A DNA stretch of 30,330 bases, from NCBI GenBank assembly GCA_002633005.1, contig NMRA01001235.1, forward strand, positions 6,822-37,151. The letters are read 5' to 3'. Position 1 is the first letter of the stretch. Each line of letters begins with the position of its first letter. This DNA is from Phoronis australis. Its lineage: Eukaryota > Phoronida > Phoronidae. The notes below the pieces were generated by a model that was not told where the DNA came from, searched no databases, and was given only the letters and a program-made list of their open reading frames with translations. The translations under genes were made by a program, and so were the position numbers. Positions 22,601-29,835 of the stretch are shown piece by piece.

Positions 22601-25600
22601 AAGATCCCCCATCTCTTAGCCACGCGAGAGGCAGCAGCTCAGACAGGAACAAGATTGTCCACTTCTGTACTAAACAATGCTTATCTAAGCCAAACTTGAG
22701 AGGACTGATAAGAGTCAGGTAAACATTGTTAACTAAACAAGTTAGAAGAGGGTAGGACGAGCGCACGAGAATTGAAAAACAGCACAAGATCAACAGCTGA
22801 AATTAAGTGGGGCAACACCATGTTGCAAAAATGGAGATGATCGTCATTAAACGAAACAGCAGCAGTGTTTCTGAGACGTCACCTTGAACGTTTATATCCA
22901 ATAAACTGTGGTATTGGTATCGTTTTACTATGTACCTTGGTTTTGTGCAAAATTTTACTTCACGGACATAGCCACATGACTTAATATATGTCAGATTGGA
23001 AAAATGTTAAAAATCAAATTCCACAGGATTAATTTCTGCTTTCACAAAATAAACACCTTGACTAAGTTAAACAAATTAACCAGGAATTTCTTAAAGATTA
23101 CATCACAGATATTAACGCAATGACCCATACACCTTGACTAAGTTAAACAAATTAACCAGGAATTTCTTAAAGATTACATCACAGATATTAACACAATGAC
23201 CCATACACCTTGACTAAGTTAAACAAATTAACAAGGAATTTCTTAAAGATTAGATCACAGATATTAACACAATGACCCATACACCTTGACTAAGTTAAAC
23301 AAATTAACCAGGAATTTCTTAAAGATTACATCACAAATAGTAACACAATGACCCTACGTCAAAGGTAAATAAAAGAATTAGATCTTATACTACAACTTTG
23401 ATACCAACACGACATAAGTGTAACCCTACCCCTTTCCATTCGCCATTTGGCAATCCATAATACCAAAGCCAACGGGTCGAGAAGGGCGAGTTGTCTTTGT
23501 CTGGGTTGAAAGGAGGTGTTGACAAGTGACGGATTTCAAATACTTTTACTTCACCACTTCTTTTGTCACAACCAGTTAACTCCATGGAATCAAAGGCAAT
23601 TTTACAATCACCAAAGAAAGGAAGTGGTTCTCTAGAACACATTCAAACGGAAGAGTCAAACTTAGAGCAAGAAAGCAGAAAGTATCACATCATGGCGAAT
23701 ACATTTAGGGGCCAGTTAACTCACACCACAAGGTGTAACTGAACTCAAGGTAATTAGTTCCCATATTCAGATCCTGAACCATTATGGAGATGAAACGCGC
23801 TGGTGAAGATATTCAGGCATGCATGACATCACTAATGGACATTAACAAAGTTGGATGGAACAGAGCAGTTTCAGAAGAACAACAGTTCTTCACACAGCAC
23901 GTAACATCAAACAAAGAAACATGAATCCAGCTCAACATCCAAATACTATAGCGGATTTGACTTATGACACATGCATAATAATTAAAAAGATTTGAGTATT
24001 AATTATCACAACCTATAACCAGGATACAGCAAACAATTAAGTCACCTTTGAGACTCGGACTTGACAGGGAAAGTCAGGTTCAGTTTGAGAATGGCTGGAT
24101 CGCAGAACTTCTGCTCCAGAACACAGCAGCAGTCTCCCTCAAACAGCTTCCAAATGCTCCTCTGATTCACTGTAGTCTTGTATTGCCAGTAGTATGGCAG
24201 TCCACAATGATGGTTGTGACAGTCAGGGGCACTGAAGAAAGCAAGAGAAGGAGTACAATAGTGATGCTTGTGACAGTCAGAGGCAATGGAGACAAACAAG
24301 GCAGTACATTAGGGATGGTTGAGGTGTGCAGACTTGGGGACGTTATATGTTCATAACTGAGGTGGCTATGTAAGTATCATCAAGAGAGGACTGCACTTAA
24401 AGTCTTAGTAAAACAACTTTCCAGAGAACTTCACAAAATGTTCATACTCTGATCAGAAGATCGTAAAGCATTCTGACAAAGCTGTTTACATATTTTCGCT
24501 GTGATTCAAGAGCTTTCATTGTGTTGCACTCTACTAAACAGTCGAATCATTTAAACGTGCAGGTATTTTAGTTAAAATCCATAAGCACATAATCCTAAAA
24601 TATGGCATAGCATCCTTTTAAGCAGAAAAAACAAACAAACAAACCAACAAACAGCAAATACACTCACCAACGCTTGTTACTCAGAAAATCCACACAGATG
24701 TCTCTGAAGTCATCATCATCATACACACGAACTTCACAGTTATCGTCATCAGAGTCTGTGCCCTGCCGTTTCATGAATGATGAGAAGCCACTGTCAGTAG
24801 AAATGTTACGATGAAGTTGACTCGTTTTGACACCTTTGGATGAGACCTTATCTTGAGGTGAAGCAAAGTTGTTGTCAAGATTTGCAAACATCGAGTCTGT
24901 CACATCTGGTTTAGACACCTCAGCCTTTTTCTTTGTCTTTTTCATCTTCTCTTCTTTGGTGGCTGGAAGTTTCTCCTCTTTCTCCAAAGGTGGTGCTGGT
25001 GATGCTGACATAGCCACTTCTTTAACAAACGTGTTAAGTGAAGACGACATTGGTAGAATGATATGCTTGACAACTTTTGTTTCAACTTGGGCTAATCCAA
25101 ACTTCTTCAAAACATTCATATTTGATTTGATGTTGAGATCGTGCCATTTGCCACATTTCACCTTTGACTTGCAAGTGCCGTCTACATAACCCTGACAGAC
25201 ATGTAGCTTTCTACAAGCCTCAGAACACGAATCTTCGTTATAGGCGGTGCATAGAGCCGGAAAAGAATGCGCGACGACATACTTGAGATTAACCTTAGAC
25301 ATTCGGTCAAAGCCACGAGTACGGAGAAGCTTTCTTAGTTTGGCATCTTGAAAATCATGAGCTTTTGAACAAAGCTGATCATGCTCCCTATCTCCAATGT
25401 AGTCGCGACAAACATGCAAAAACTTGCAGGTATCGACAGAACATCCAGCAGGTGAGTTGTAGTCTTTACACAACCAGATAGGGAACTTCAAACAAATCTC
25501 CAGCTGTCTATCTGACAGGTAGCACACAAATTCATTAGTGTGATTAAGTAGCCAAGACTGAAAGTTGGATAAAGTGGTAAACAACTGCAGAACGGCAGGG

Positions 25601-28600
25601 TCCTCAACCAGCACAGAATAGGAGCAGAAACCACCGTGAGACAACAGCAGTTGCTTGATAGATGTCACTAGTGTTGCATCACTCTGTTCCTCCACCACTG
25701 GTTCCGACGTGACACTCTCTGCATCTGAATCACTGCCACTGCCTAGGACAGAACTCGACAGACTCTCCATGCTGACGCCAGGCTTCAGCTCCTTTCGGAC
25801 TCGAGGCCTACGCTTTGTCTTTTTTGCACTTGCACTGCTCAGTGGCATCTCCTGCTTCAAATCATGCCTTGGCGAAGTACTATCCTCTGATTTCCATGTT
25901 ACCAACACATTCACCCGCGTGTTTTCGTCTAAAGCGTCCTGGCTAAAACAGTACTCACTTCGCAGACGCATGCAGNAGCACACAAATTCATGAGTGTGAT
26001 TAAGTAGCCAAGACTGAAAGTTGGATAAAGTGGTAAACAACTGCAGAACGGCAGGGTCCTCAACCAGCACAGAATAGGAGCAGAAACCACCGTGAGACAG
26101 CAGCAGTTGCTTGATAGATGTCACTAGTGTTGCATCACTCTGTTCCTCCACCACTAGTTCCGACGTGACACTCTCTGCATCTGAATCACTGCCACTGCCT
26201 AGGACAGAACTTGACAGACTCTCCATGCTGACGCCAGGCTTCAGCTTCTTTCGGACTCGAGGCCTGCGCTTTGTCTTTTTCGCACTTGCACTGCTCAGTG
26301 GCATCTCCTGCTTCAAATCATGCCTTGGCGAAGTACTATCCTCTGATTTCCATGTTACCAACACGTTCACCTGCATGTCTTCGTTTTCAGTGTCTGCCCT
26401 AAAACAGTACTCACTTCGCAGACGCATGCAGTTCTCATCATGATAACTGTGGTTCCTGCTACAGTTGGTCTCCCTACAAATACCCAAGACAAACCAGCGA
26501 CAGATATGGGCATTCCGACAGTTGGTCGACTGACTGCATCCAATAGGCTTATTGTAATATCTGCAGACAGTGAGAAAACATTGCCTGATGTACTCTACCA
26601 TTTCATCGCTAGAGTTACTGATGATGGGCACCTTCCGCGCCTTCAACACCTTCTGGTTTTGAGGACTGTTGAATGTATGGCCTAGTTTGCAGGATTCAGT
26701 CTTGCATGAACCTCGCTCCAACCACATTTTGCATATGTGCAGATAACCACAGGTGGCGTTGTTACACTCGCCGTTGCTTTTTATGTAAGTGGCACACAGC
26801 TTCACTTGCCCTGGCTTTAAAGGTGGGTGACCATCAGAGGTGAGTTGTAAATCTGAAAATACAGTCAGTCATTCTCAGGAAAATTCAATACAACATACAG
26901 TAACACTCGCCTAAGTCACATGTGATCTATGCTTAATTCGTGGTAATAATTTTTAGTTTGTGCATTCAACCTTTCAGATTAGTAAAAGCTAGCGCTCGAC
27001 CCTTGGCTTGGCGCCAAGTCACCAAATGCAACTTGGCGGAAATCCCAGGTTTCCAAACAAAATCTGGCGTCACCAACACTTACGTCAAAATTGTCATAGG
27101 CAAGACAAAGTGTTACCATAGCAAACTCAGCTAAGACAATAAAGGCCCTGTTACTCTAAAGCCATTCCCATGATGCCCGACCCGTCTTAACATCTTGAAG
27201 AAACTGGTTGGACACTGGAAGATAAGCAGCTTTGGACAAAAACACGCCCCAAATGAGGCATAGTCTACGGAGGATCTTATCCAATCTATGCCTGACAATC
27301 TTATTTGGTTTCAGTTCTTTGTTTCTGTTTTCAAGATCATATTGAGAACTATGTTGGTGCAATAGGGCGATAAGCTAAAAAATTCAACATGTGTTATTCT
27401 CTATATATCAAATGGAACAATGATGAAATACATTCTTCATTGTCTCCTAAAGTCATGTTAAGAATATATGATAGGTAACTAGTTTGAACTCGTCCCCTAG
27501 TAAGTAAGATTGTAGGAATCAAAAACACACAATTATAAGCGAATAAGATACCATGCTATGAACATTCCCACTAAATAAAATTGGTTCTAACCCCGGTGTT
27601 TAAGGTAAACGGCGGGGTATGGAAAATNAAGCCTGATAAGAGTGAAGGTGGATAAATGCGGTGTTCCTACAGTTTCTTGTTTTAGTGGATGTGTTCACGA
27701 CATGCTATATTGAAGCAGACACTTGATGTTGGTATAATTGAAAAATGAGACTAAACTACAGTGATTTAACAAATCGTTTTTACTGATAGGTGGCACCACA
27801 AGATTACATATATTTAAAAAAAAATGGCACAATGCAGAGCTCAACATTAACTTTTGAAGACACTTGCCCTTTGTCTAGGCTTCCTTGTTTGGACATTTTT
27901 CCAAAGTGCAGACGATCAGTAGCATCACGTGACACCTTATTTTAAAACCCATTACATGCTTACTAGAGCTCGTTGAGAGAATCGAAAGAATTTGACCGCG
28001 GACATCAGCAGCGCATGCAGCATAGCACTCATTCAATTTTTCTTACAGTGGTCATTCAAAGATACAAGTCTGTTTGGAGGCCACGTGGGATTTATCGATG
28101 GCATTGAGGTTTGTGTCAGGTTATTTACTTTGGAGCAGCAGTTGTGCAGCCTATCAGAGGATCTATTTGTCTACAATGAGCTTTTTAACTTGCCCATTGG
28201 TCAGGTACTTTTCAAATTCCACTCGCTCAACGTAAAAGCTACATGTACTCGGGCAACCTGGCAACCCTTAGTGTTGAGCCCTGCAATATCTGCACTTGTT
28301 CTATTGCTCTACCTGATGTCCACTTACCTTGCACACTGTGGTACTTTCTGATTAAGTTAGACACTGGTGCAGTCTTGGGCATCTCGTCAACAACTCCGAC
28401 GACAAGCACAGAGCCAAAGATGGTGTTCATCGCTTTAGTCGTGTCAATATGATACTTGGCTAGAAGTGCCCCCGTGTGGGGGTCGGAAAAATTATGGCAC
28501 TTGCCACATGCCTTGGGCGACTGGCAGGTGCCCAAGGCGAAATTGGCACAGACGTGGAGGCGAGGGCATGAGTGGTTGGCACAACCTTCCGGGCTAAAGT

Positions 28601-28616
28601 TGTAATTCCAGCAGAC
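14725..28616 (-). CDS. PARP12-like: ZAP/PARP12-like CCCH zinc-finger, WWE and PARP-domain protein (7 visible exons, 5' end missing)
   Basis: Spliced minus-strand gene with exons 28328-28616, 24668-26852, 24046-24231, 23430-23631, 19391-19596, 18173-18574 and 14725-15841. Every junction is GT-AG and all phases match, leaving one open frame of about 1376 residues once a suspected assembly duplication of 152 codons is removed. Order: six CCCH fingers, linker, winged-helix-like segment, four CCCH fingers, Lys-rich linker, CCCH plus WWE1, WWE2, Ser/Thr linker, PARP fold, Pro-rich tail ending CCIQ. Known family: vertebrate PARP12 and ZAP (ZC3HAV1) bind RNA through the N-terminal finger module; WWE domains bind ADP-ribose; PARP12 mono-ADP-ribosylates, ZAP is inactive. 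Inference: a cytoplasmic, possibly membrane-anchored RNA-binding pseudo-ADP-ribosyltransferase, perhaps in antiviral or stress response. No start codon is visible, so upstream exons are expected. Confidence 0.9.
14728..14739 (-). other. C-terminal CCIQ, CaaX-type prenylation box
   Basis: The last four codons before the stop read Cys-Cys-Ile-Gln, preceded by KKDE. A Cys four from the end, a branched residue at the third position and Gln last fit a farnesyltransferase-type CaaX box. Vertebrate ZAP-L also ends in a prenylated CaaX box. Prenylation here is inferred. Confidence 0.6.
14755..14766 (-). other. PSAP motif in the PARP tail (TSG101-type ligand motif)
   Basis: Codons read Pro-Ser-Ala-Pro in the context MSYPSAPIKK, nine residues before the CaaX-like end. 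P[ST]AP motifs are ligands of the TSG101 UEV domain. Short motifs occur by chance, so binding is only inferred. Confidence 0.5.
15322..15333 (-). other. PPPY motif in the PARP tail (WW-domain ligand motif)
   Basis: Codons read Pro-Pro-Pro-Tyr in the context GDMPPPYSEID. PPxY motifs are bound by WW domains, for example those of NEDD4-family ubiquitin ligases. It lies in predicted disordered sequence, which favours access, but binding is inferred. Confidence 0.5.
15656..16642. repeat. Direct duplication at gap 16643, left copy (pairs with 16644-17634)
   Basis: About 987 bp covering the last PARP exon's 5' part and adjacent intron. It ends at CTGTCCA directly before the N. The right copy begins directly after the N with ATGAGGTGAG and runs to the same CTGTCCA. 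Differences are scattered substitutions and a few small indels, as expected for two alleles. Confidence 0.9.
16643..16643. other. Single-N assembly gap inside a PARP intron
   Basis: One N flanked by direct copies of about 990 bp. It is a contig join. Confidence 0.9.
16644..16829 (-). pseudogene. Second copy of the 5' part of the last PARP exon (probably the other haplotype)
   Basis: Nearly identical to 15656-15841, including the acceptor, but cut off at the N at 16643. It reads KRRHLSQTCGANTEARLFFGWS and so on, with Phe at the first triad position (codon 16772-16774) where the full copy has Tyr, and Ser where the full copy has Phe in KNNFMSE. Because it ends exactly at the gap and the intron behind it is also duplicated, it is most likely the alternate allele left unmerged, not a real extra exon. 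Confidence 0.8.
16644..17634. repeat. Direct duplication at gap 16643, right copy
   Basis: Second copy of 15656-16642. After position 17634 the sequence continues as unique intron of the PARP-like gene, so this copy belongs to the contig carrying the upstream exons. Confidence 0.9.
17937..18036. repeat. 20-bp tandem repeat, 5 copies, in a PARP intron
   Basis: Unit close to ACATTTTACTTGAAGGTGAT, five copies with a few substitutions, just downstream (in gene sense) of the exon that starts the PARP fold. Confidence 0.85.
18173..18574 (-). CDS. PARP12-like gene, exon: Ser/Thr repeat linker and start of PARP fold
   Basis: Acceptor CTGTTGCAG at 18575; donor GACAG|GTAACA at 18173/18172. The first two-thirds is a low-complexity linker made of six-residue repeats rich in Thr, Ser, Pro and Leu, encoded by an 18-bp array at 18419-18526. 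The end, VTIREVQKISNRQLWRDYDR, is the conserved N-terminal helix of the PARP catalytic domain (I-x-x-I-x-x-I-x-N-x-x-LW-x-x-Y). It splices in phase 2 to the last exon to read WRDYDR-KRRHLSQ. Length 402 nt. Confidence 0.88.
18419..18526 (-). repeat. 18-bp coding tandem repeat, 6 copies, in the Ser/Thr linker of the PARP gene
   Basis: Plus-strand unit close to CTGGTCAGTGAAGGTGAA, six contiguous units. In the gene's frame each encodes six residues such as TSPSLL or TSQPSL. Because the period is a multiple of three, copy-number changes would keep the frame. Confidence 0.85.
18595..18894. repeat. Direct duplication at gap 18895, left copy (pairs with 18896-19194)
   Basis: Begins CTATAATAATTTGAAAAC and ends TTTGCC directly before the N. 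The right copy starts at the same CTATAATAATTTG directly after the N and ends TTTGCC before unique sequence. It is wholly intronic. It is an assembly overlap, not biology, in all likelihood. Confidence 0.9.
18895..18895. other. Single-N assembly gap inside a PARP intron
   Basis: One N flanked by direct copies of about 300 bp. It is a contig join. Confidence 0.9.
18896..19194. repeat. Direct duplication at gap 18895, right copy
   Basis: Near-identical to 18595-18894 with a handful of substitutions and one or two single-base indels. Followed by unique intron sequence leading to the WWE2 exon. Confidence 0.9.
19391..19596 (-). CDS. PARP12-like gene, exon: second half of WWE2
   Basis: Acceptor TTAATACAG at 19597; donor GCAAG|GTGAGA at 19391/19390. 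It encodes ELERKYAEGQAKYKFRSPDG, then YEVNFEEMYF and TRLPIRSRPLYVSPEEVQEL. This is the standard C-terminal half of a WWE domain (LE-x-x-Y, YxVdFxxM, R-x-IRR-like) and the PxYVSPEEVQ junction familiar from PARP12. It is 206 nt long, phase 0 to phase 2, matching both neighbours. An (AT)22 repeat lies just upstream in the intron. Confidence 0.87.
19627..19670. repeat. (AT)22 microsatellite
   Basis: Uninterrupted AT dinucleotide run of 44 bp, about 30 bp upstream (in gene sense) of the WWE2 second-half exon. Confidence 0.95.
19800..19975 (+). repeat. Dispersed repeat, copy 1 (inverted partner at 29665-29835)
   Basis: Shares with the reverse complement of 29665-29835 an ordered set of blocks: CCTATCACAAGCTC-like, ACAAACAATAAGTTT, GTTTGACTGGTAAAATGGCGGC, GAAACGAAGGTGTGTC, TGCAGCGTTCTGATT and CCTGGCGATGG. 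Small indels separate the blocks. No TIRs or coding potential are obvious. It lies in the 3.8-kb PARP intron. Confidence 0.65.
20236..20250 (+). promoter_or_regulatory. CTCF-core-like site
   Basis: CCACTAGATGGCGCA matches the core consensus CCASYAGRKGGCRS throughout. It may simply be a fixed part of the repeat unit. Confidence 0.4.
21204..21218 (+). promoter_or_regulatory. CTCF-core-like site
   Basis: CCACTAGGGGGCACC matches the core consensus CCASYAGRKGGCRS throughout. Same repeat family as the site at 20236. Confidence 0.4.
22180..22460. other. Unexplained open-frame pair inside the PARP intron
   Basis: Both strands are open here for 60-80 codons. The plus frame includes PKAAFTLDKYHHLSLACTAG, which loosely recalls an Ig-like core; the minus frame is unlike any PARP domain. 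Flanking PARP exons join in phase 0 without it. No splice or start evidence supports a gene, and it may be a repeat fragment. Confidence 0.25.
23053..23356. repeat. 76-bp tandem repeat, 4 copies, in a PARP intron
   Basis: Units start ACACCTTGACTAAGTTAAAC at 23053, 23129, 23205 and 23281. Copies differ by only a few bases, so the array is young. It lies just downstream of the donor of the first WWE2 exon. Confidence 0.95.
23430..23631 (-). CDS. PARP12-like gene, exon: linker and first half of WWE2
   Basis: Acceptor GTTCTAG at 23632; donor AAAGGG|GTAGGG at 23430/23429. The protein includes IRHLSTPPF and then the WWE start STRWLWYYGLPNGEWKG, with the expected W-x-WY and W spacing. The exon ends in phase 0, and the next PARP exon begins in phase 0 at 19596 and supplies the second half of the WWE. 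The two parts join at NGEWKG|EDEGSPFMKELE, a normal length between the second Trp and the LE helix of WWE domains. This fit argues that nothing in the 3.8-kb intron between them is a constitutive exon. Confidence 0.85.
24046..24231 (-). CDS. PARP12-like gene, exon: end of CCCH finger 5 and WWE1
   Basis: Acceptor TTTCTTCAG at 24232; donor CAAAG|GTGACT at 24046/24045. The first base completes a Cys codon started in the previous exon, forming a C-x8-C-x3-C-x3-H finger across the junction. CHNHHCGLPYYWQYK is the finger-5/WWE boundary typical of PARP12 and ZAP, where the finger runs directly into LPYxWQ. The rest (IWKLFEGDC...EQKFCDP) matches a WWE1 core with its LEQ-x-[YF]C-x-P ending. The exon is 186 nt with phase 2 at the end, matching the next exon. 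Just upstream, in the intron, are one or two decayed copies of this exon's 5' end. Confidence 0.87.
24200..24345 (-). repeat. About 54-bp tandem duplication covering the finger-5 exon start
   Basis: CTGACTGTCACAA of the exon (24214-24226 on the plus strand) recurs 54 bp upstream in gene sense (24268-24280), and a weaker third copy lies about 52 bp further. The second copy would read ASDCHKHHYC, like the exon's APDCHNHHC, but its acceptor position reads CCATT instead of CTTCAG. Confidence 0.75.
24668..26852 (-). CDS. PARP12-like gene, large exon: CCCH fingers, winged-helix-like segment, more CCCH fingers
   Basis: Acceptor TTTTCAG at 26853; donor GTTG|GTGAGT at 24668/24667, leaving phase 2. 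The 5' part has four CCCH fingers (for example C-x9-C-x4-C-x3-H ending GYLH and C-x8-C-x5-C-x3-H ending RNAH). A linker follows with a basic patch (KKTKRRPRVRKK) and an acidic Ser-rich stretch (GSGSDSDAESVTSE). Next comes a winged-helix-like segment (IKQLLLSHGGFCSYSVLVED) as at the ZAP N-terminus, then four more fingers, the second of which lacks one Cys. A Lys/Glu-rich linker ends in DSDDDNCEVRVYDDDDF. The exon contains an N at 25976 between two 455-bp copies. The frame stays open through the join, but one copy is probably an assembly artefact, giving a true exon of about 1729 nt. Confidence 0.88.
25521..25975. repeat. Direct duplication inside the large PARP exon, left copy (pairs with 25977-26431)
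   Basis: 455 bp that ends CGCATGCAG directly before the N at 25976. The right copy is also 455 bp. Copies differ at roughly 8 sites over about 425 bp, but at 11 of 30 sites in one patch (25916-25945 against 26371-26400). Both copies encode the linker and the winged-helix-like segment. Because 455+1 is divisible by three, the false join does not break the frame and could pass as a genuine protein repeat. Confidence 0.88.
25976..25976. other. Single-N assembly gap inside the large PARP exon
   Basis: One N flanked by 455-bp direct copies. It produces an artificial unknown residue in the conceptual translation. Confidence 0.9.
25977..26431. repeat. Direct duplication inside the large PARP exon, right copy
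   Basis: Partner of 25521-25975. In gene orientation this copy comes first and is continuous with the N-terminal fingers, while the left copy is continuous with the later fingers. Collapsing the two gives one continuous exon. Confidence 0.88.
26853..28327 (-). other. Intron between the first two visible PARP exons
   Basis: GT at 28327 and AG at 26853 in gene sense. Includes the N at 27628. Minor open frames (27156-27362 minus, 27992-28351 plus) show no recognisable domain. Phase match of the flanking exons needs no extra exon. Confidence 0.7.
27628..27628. other. Single-N position in a PARP intron
   Basis: N in the intron between the first two visible exons. I see no duplicated flanks here, so it may be a true small gap or an ambiguous base. 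Confidence 0.8.
28328..28616 (-). CDS. PARP12-like gene, first visible exon: two CCCH zinc fingers
   Basis: Encodes two tandem CCCH fingers: C-x9-C-x4-C-x3-H ending PRLH, then C-x7-C-x5-C-x3-H ending GKCH. The LHVC link between them is typical of ZAP/PARP12. The donor CAAG|GTAAGT at 28328/28327 is strong and leaves phase 1, which joins exactly to the next exon to give an Asp codon. The acceptor at 28617 follows a pyrimidine tract and TGGACAG. An alternative acceptor near 28652 (CATAG) would add about 12 residues (HYIEKINSFFP...) that look like real ZAP-type sequence, because other fingers here are also preceded by YI/YV and Phe residues. No initiator Met fits, so this is an internal exon. Confidence 0.85.
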
Positions 28617-28660
28617 CTGTCCAGAACAAGGGAAGAATGAATTGATCTTTTCTATGTAGT

Positions 28661-28882
28661 GCAGTCACAAAGGTGTGTGTGACTAGTTCTTACACAGGAA
28701 GTAGTGCAGTCGCAAAGGTATGTGACTGATCAAGAATGTGTCCTTCATCTGCAGTCACAAAGGTGTGCGTGACTAGTTCTTACACAGGAAGTAGTGCAGT
28801 CACAAAGGTGTGTGTGACTAGTTCTTACACAGGAAGTAGCGCAGTCATAAAGGTATGTGTGACTAGTTCTTACACAGGAAGG
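28661..28882. repeat. 45-bp tandem repeat, 5 copies, abutting the first visible PARP exon
   Basis: Units start GCAGTCACAAAGGTGTGTGT at 28661, 28706, 28751, 28796 and 28841, with one unit partly replaced near 28725-28750. The array begins within 10 bp of the alternative splice acceptor near 28652. Confidence 0.92.
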
Positions 28883-29664
28883 CCATGAGACAGCAGCCTA
28901 TTGTGGTAGACATGCTAGCCAAAACTTTAGATTAACCAAAATGTTATCATTATATACATACAAATTATTTGTCTTCATGTACAATTAGCCATATGTCGGT
29001 CACATCACAAGTCTGAAAAGATCTCTTCCTCAATCGTGATTAGAAAAAGCTGATGTAAAATATAGGACTTTGATAAATTTTATAATTTCAAAGTATCGCG
29101 AAAGTGATATCACTGGGATGAGTGCCAAAGTACAAGCATTCTGAGGACTATTTCAATACAATAGACTCTATATTGCTAAAACAACTACTAGACCTTTTAG
29201 CCCACTGGCTCGCACAGTCCTTCACTCATGCAGTTCCAAGAAACAAATTGCCTGCCCTGCTATACGTACACAAAGTCACGAGATAACCAATCTCTATCTT
29301 TAAAAGAAGAAAATTTGAATNTTTAGCAGCATATCTACAAAATTTTTGTGAAGGTGTGAAAATATATAGTGAAAAGGGATAGTACACTAAGTATATGTCT
29401 TGCAACAAGTTTGACGCCCTTCGTGCTTGCAATTCTAATGCGTGACGGTGCACGCTTCAAAAGGCTTGACAGCCTCTTCCATGTCTACTTCTGTCAATTT
29501 TCTGTTCATGAGCCGAAACTTGGTTACTCTGGTCAATCCCAGTTTGCAAAGCTACAACTACTTCTTGACTATGTGCACTATGTTTCAGCATATGGGATAT
29601 TGCCTATTGAATTCAGAAGTCTATATATTGCTTATTGAATTCAGAAGTCTAAACTGACTTAGCT
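28883..29664. other. Upstream region of the PARP-like gene; no exon firmly identified
   Basis: An upstream coding exon is expected. One minus-strand frame at 29435-29551 (LCKLGLTRVTKFRLMNRKL...) reads plausibly after a TTGTAG acceptor but has no good donor before its stop, so it is not called. Confidence 0.4.
29322..29322. other. Single-N position upstream of the visible PARP exons
   Basis: N with no visible duplication around it. Missing sequence of unknown length here could hide an upstream exon. Confidence 0.8.
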
Positions 29665-29835
29665 ATCGCCAGGCTGATTGGGTGACGACTTCATTGACAA
29701 ATCAGAACGCAGCATTCACACAGACACACCTTCATTTCCAAGCCGCCAGTTTACCAGACAAACAACACGTTGAGGGTTAAAACTTATTGTTTAATTGTTT
29801 GTCGACTTTCCGCAAGGCAGAGCTTGCGATAGGAG
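29665..29835 (-). repeat. Dispersed repeat, copy 2 (inverted relative to 19800-19975)
   Basis: Reverse-strand blocks CTGGTAAACTGGCGGC, GGAAATGAAGGTGTGTC, TGCTGCGTTCTGATT and CCTGGCGATAG match copy 1. It lies upstream of the visible PARP exons. Confidence 0.65.

Noticed and set aside
24869-26443. Plus-strand open frames of 106-112 codons
   Set aside because: They lie antisense to the large PARP exon, which has clear zinc-finger motifs on the minus strand, and two of them are copies of each other created by the 455-bp duplication.
27992-28351. 119-codon plus frame
   Set aside because: Hydrophobic sequence without motifs, mostly intronic to and partly antisense of a real exon. No support for a gene.
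29435-29551. Minus frame LCKLGLTRVTKFRLMNRKL... as an upstream PARP exon
   Set aside because: Composition is plausible and a TTGTAG acceptor exists, but no convincing donor precedes the in-frame stop, and a different frame and the other strand are also open.
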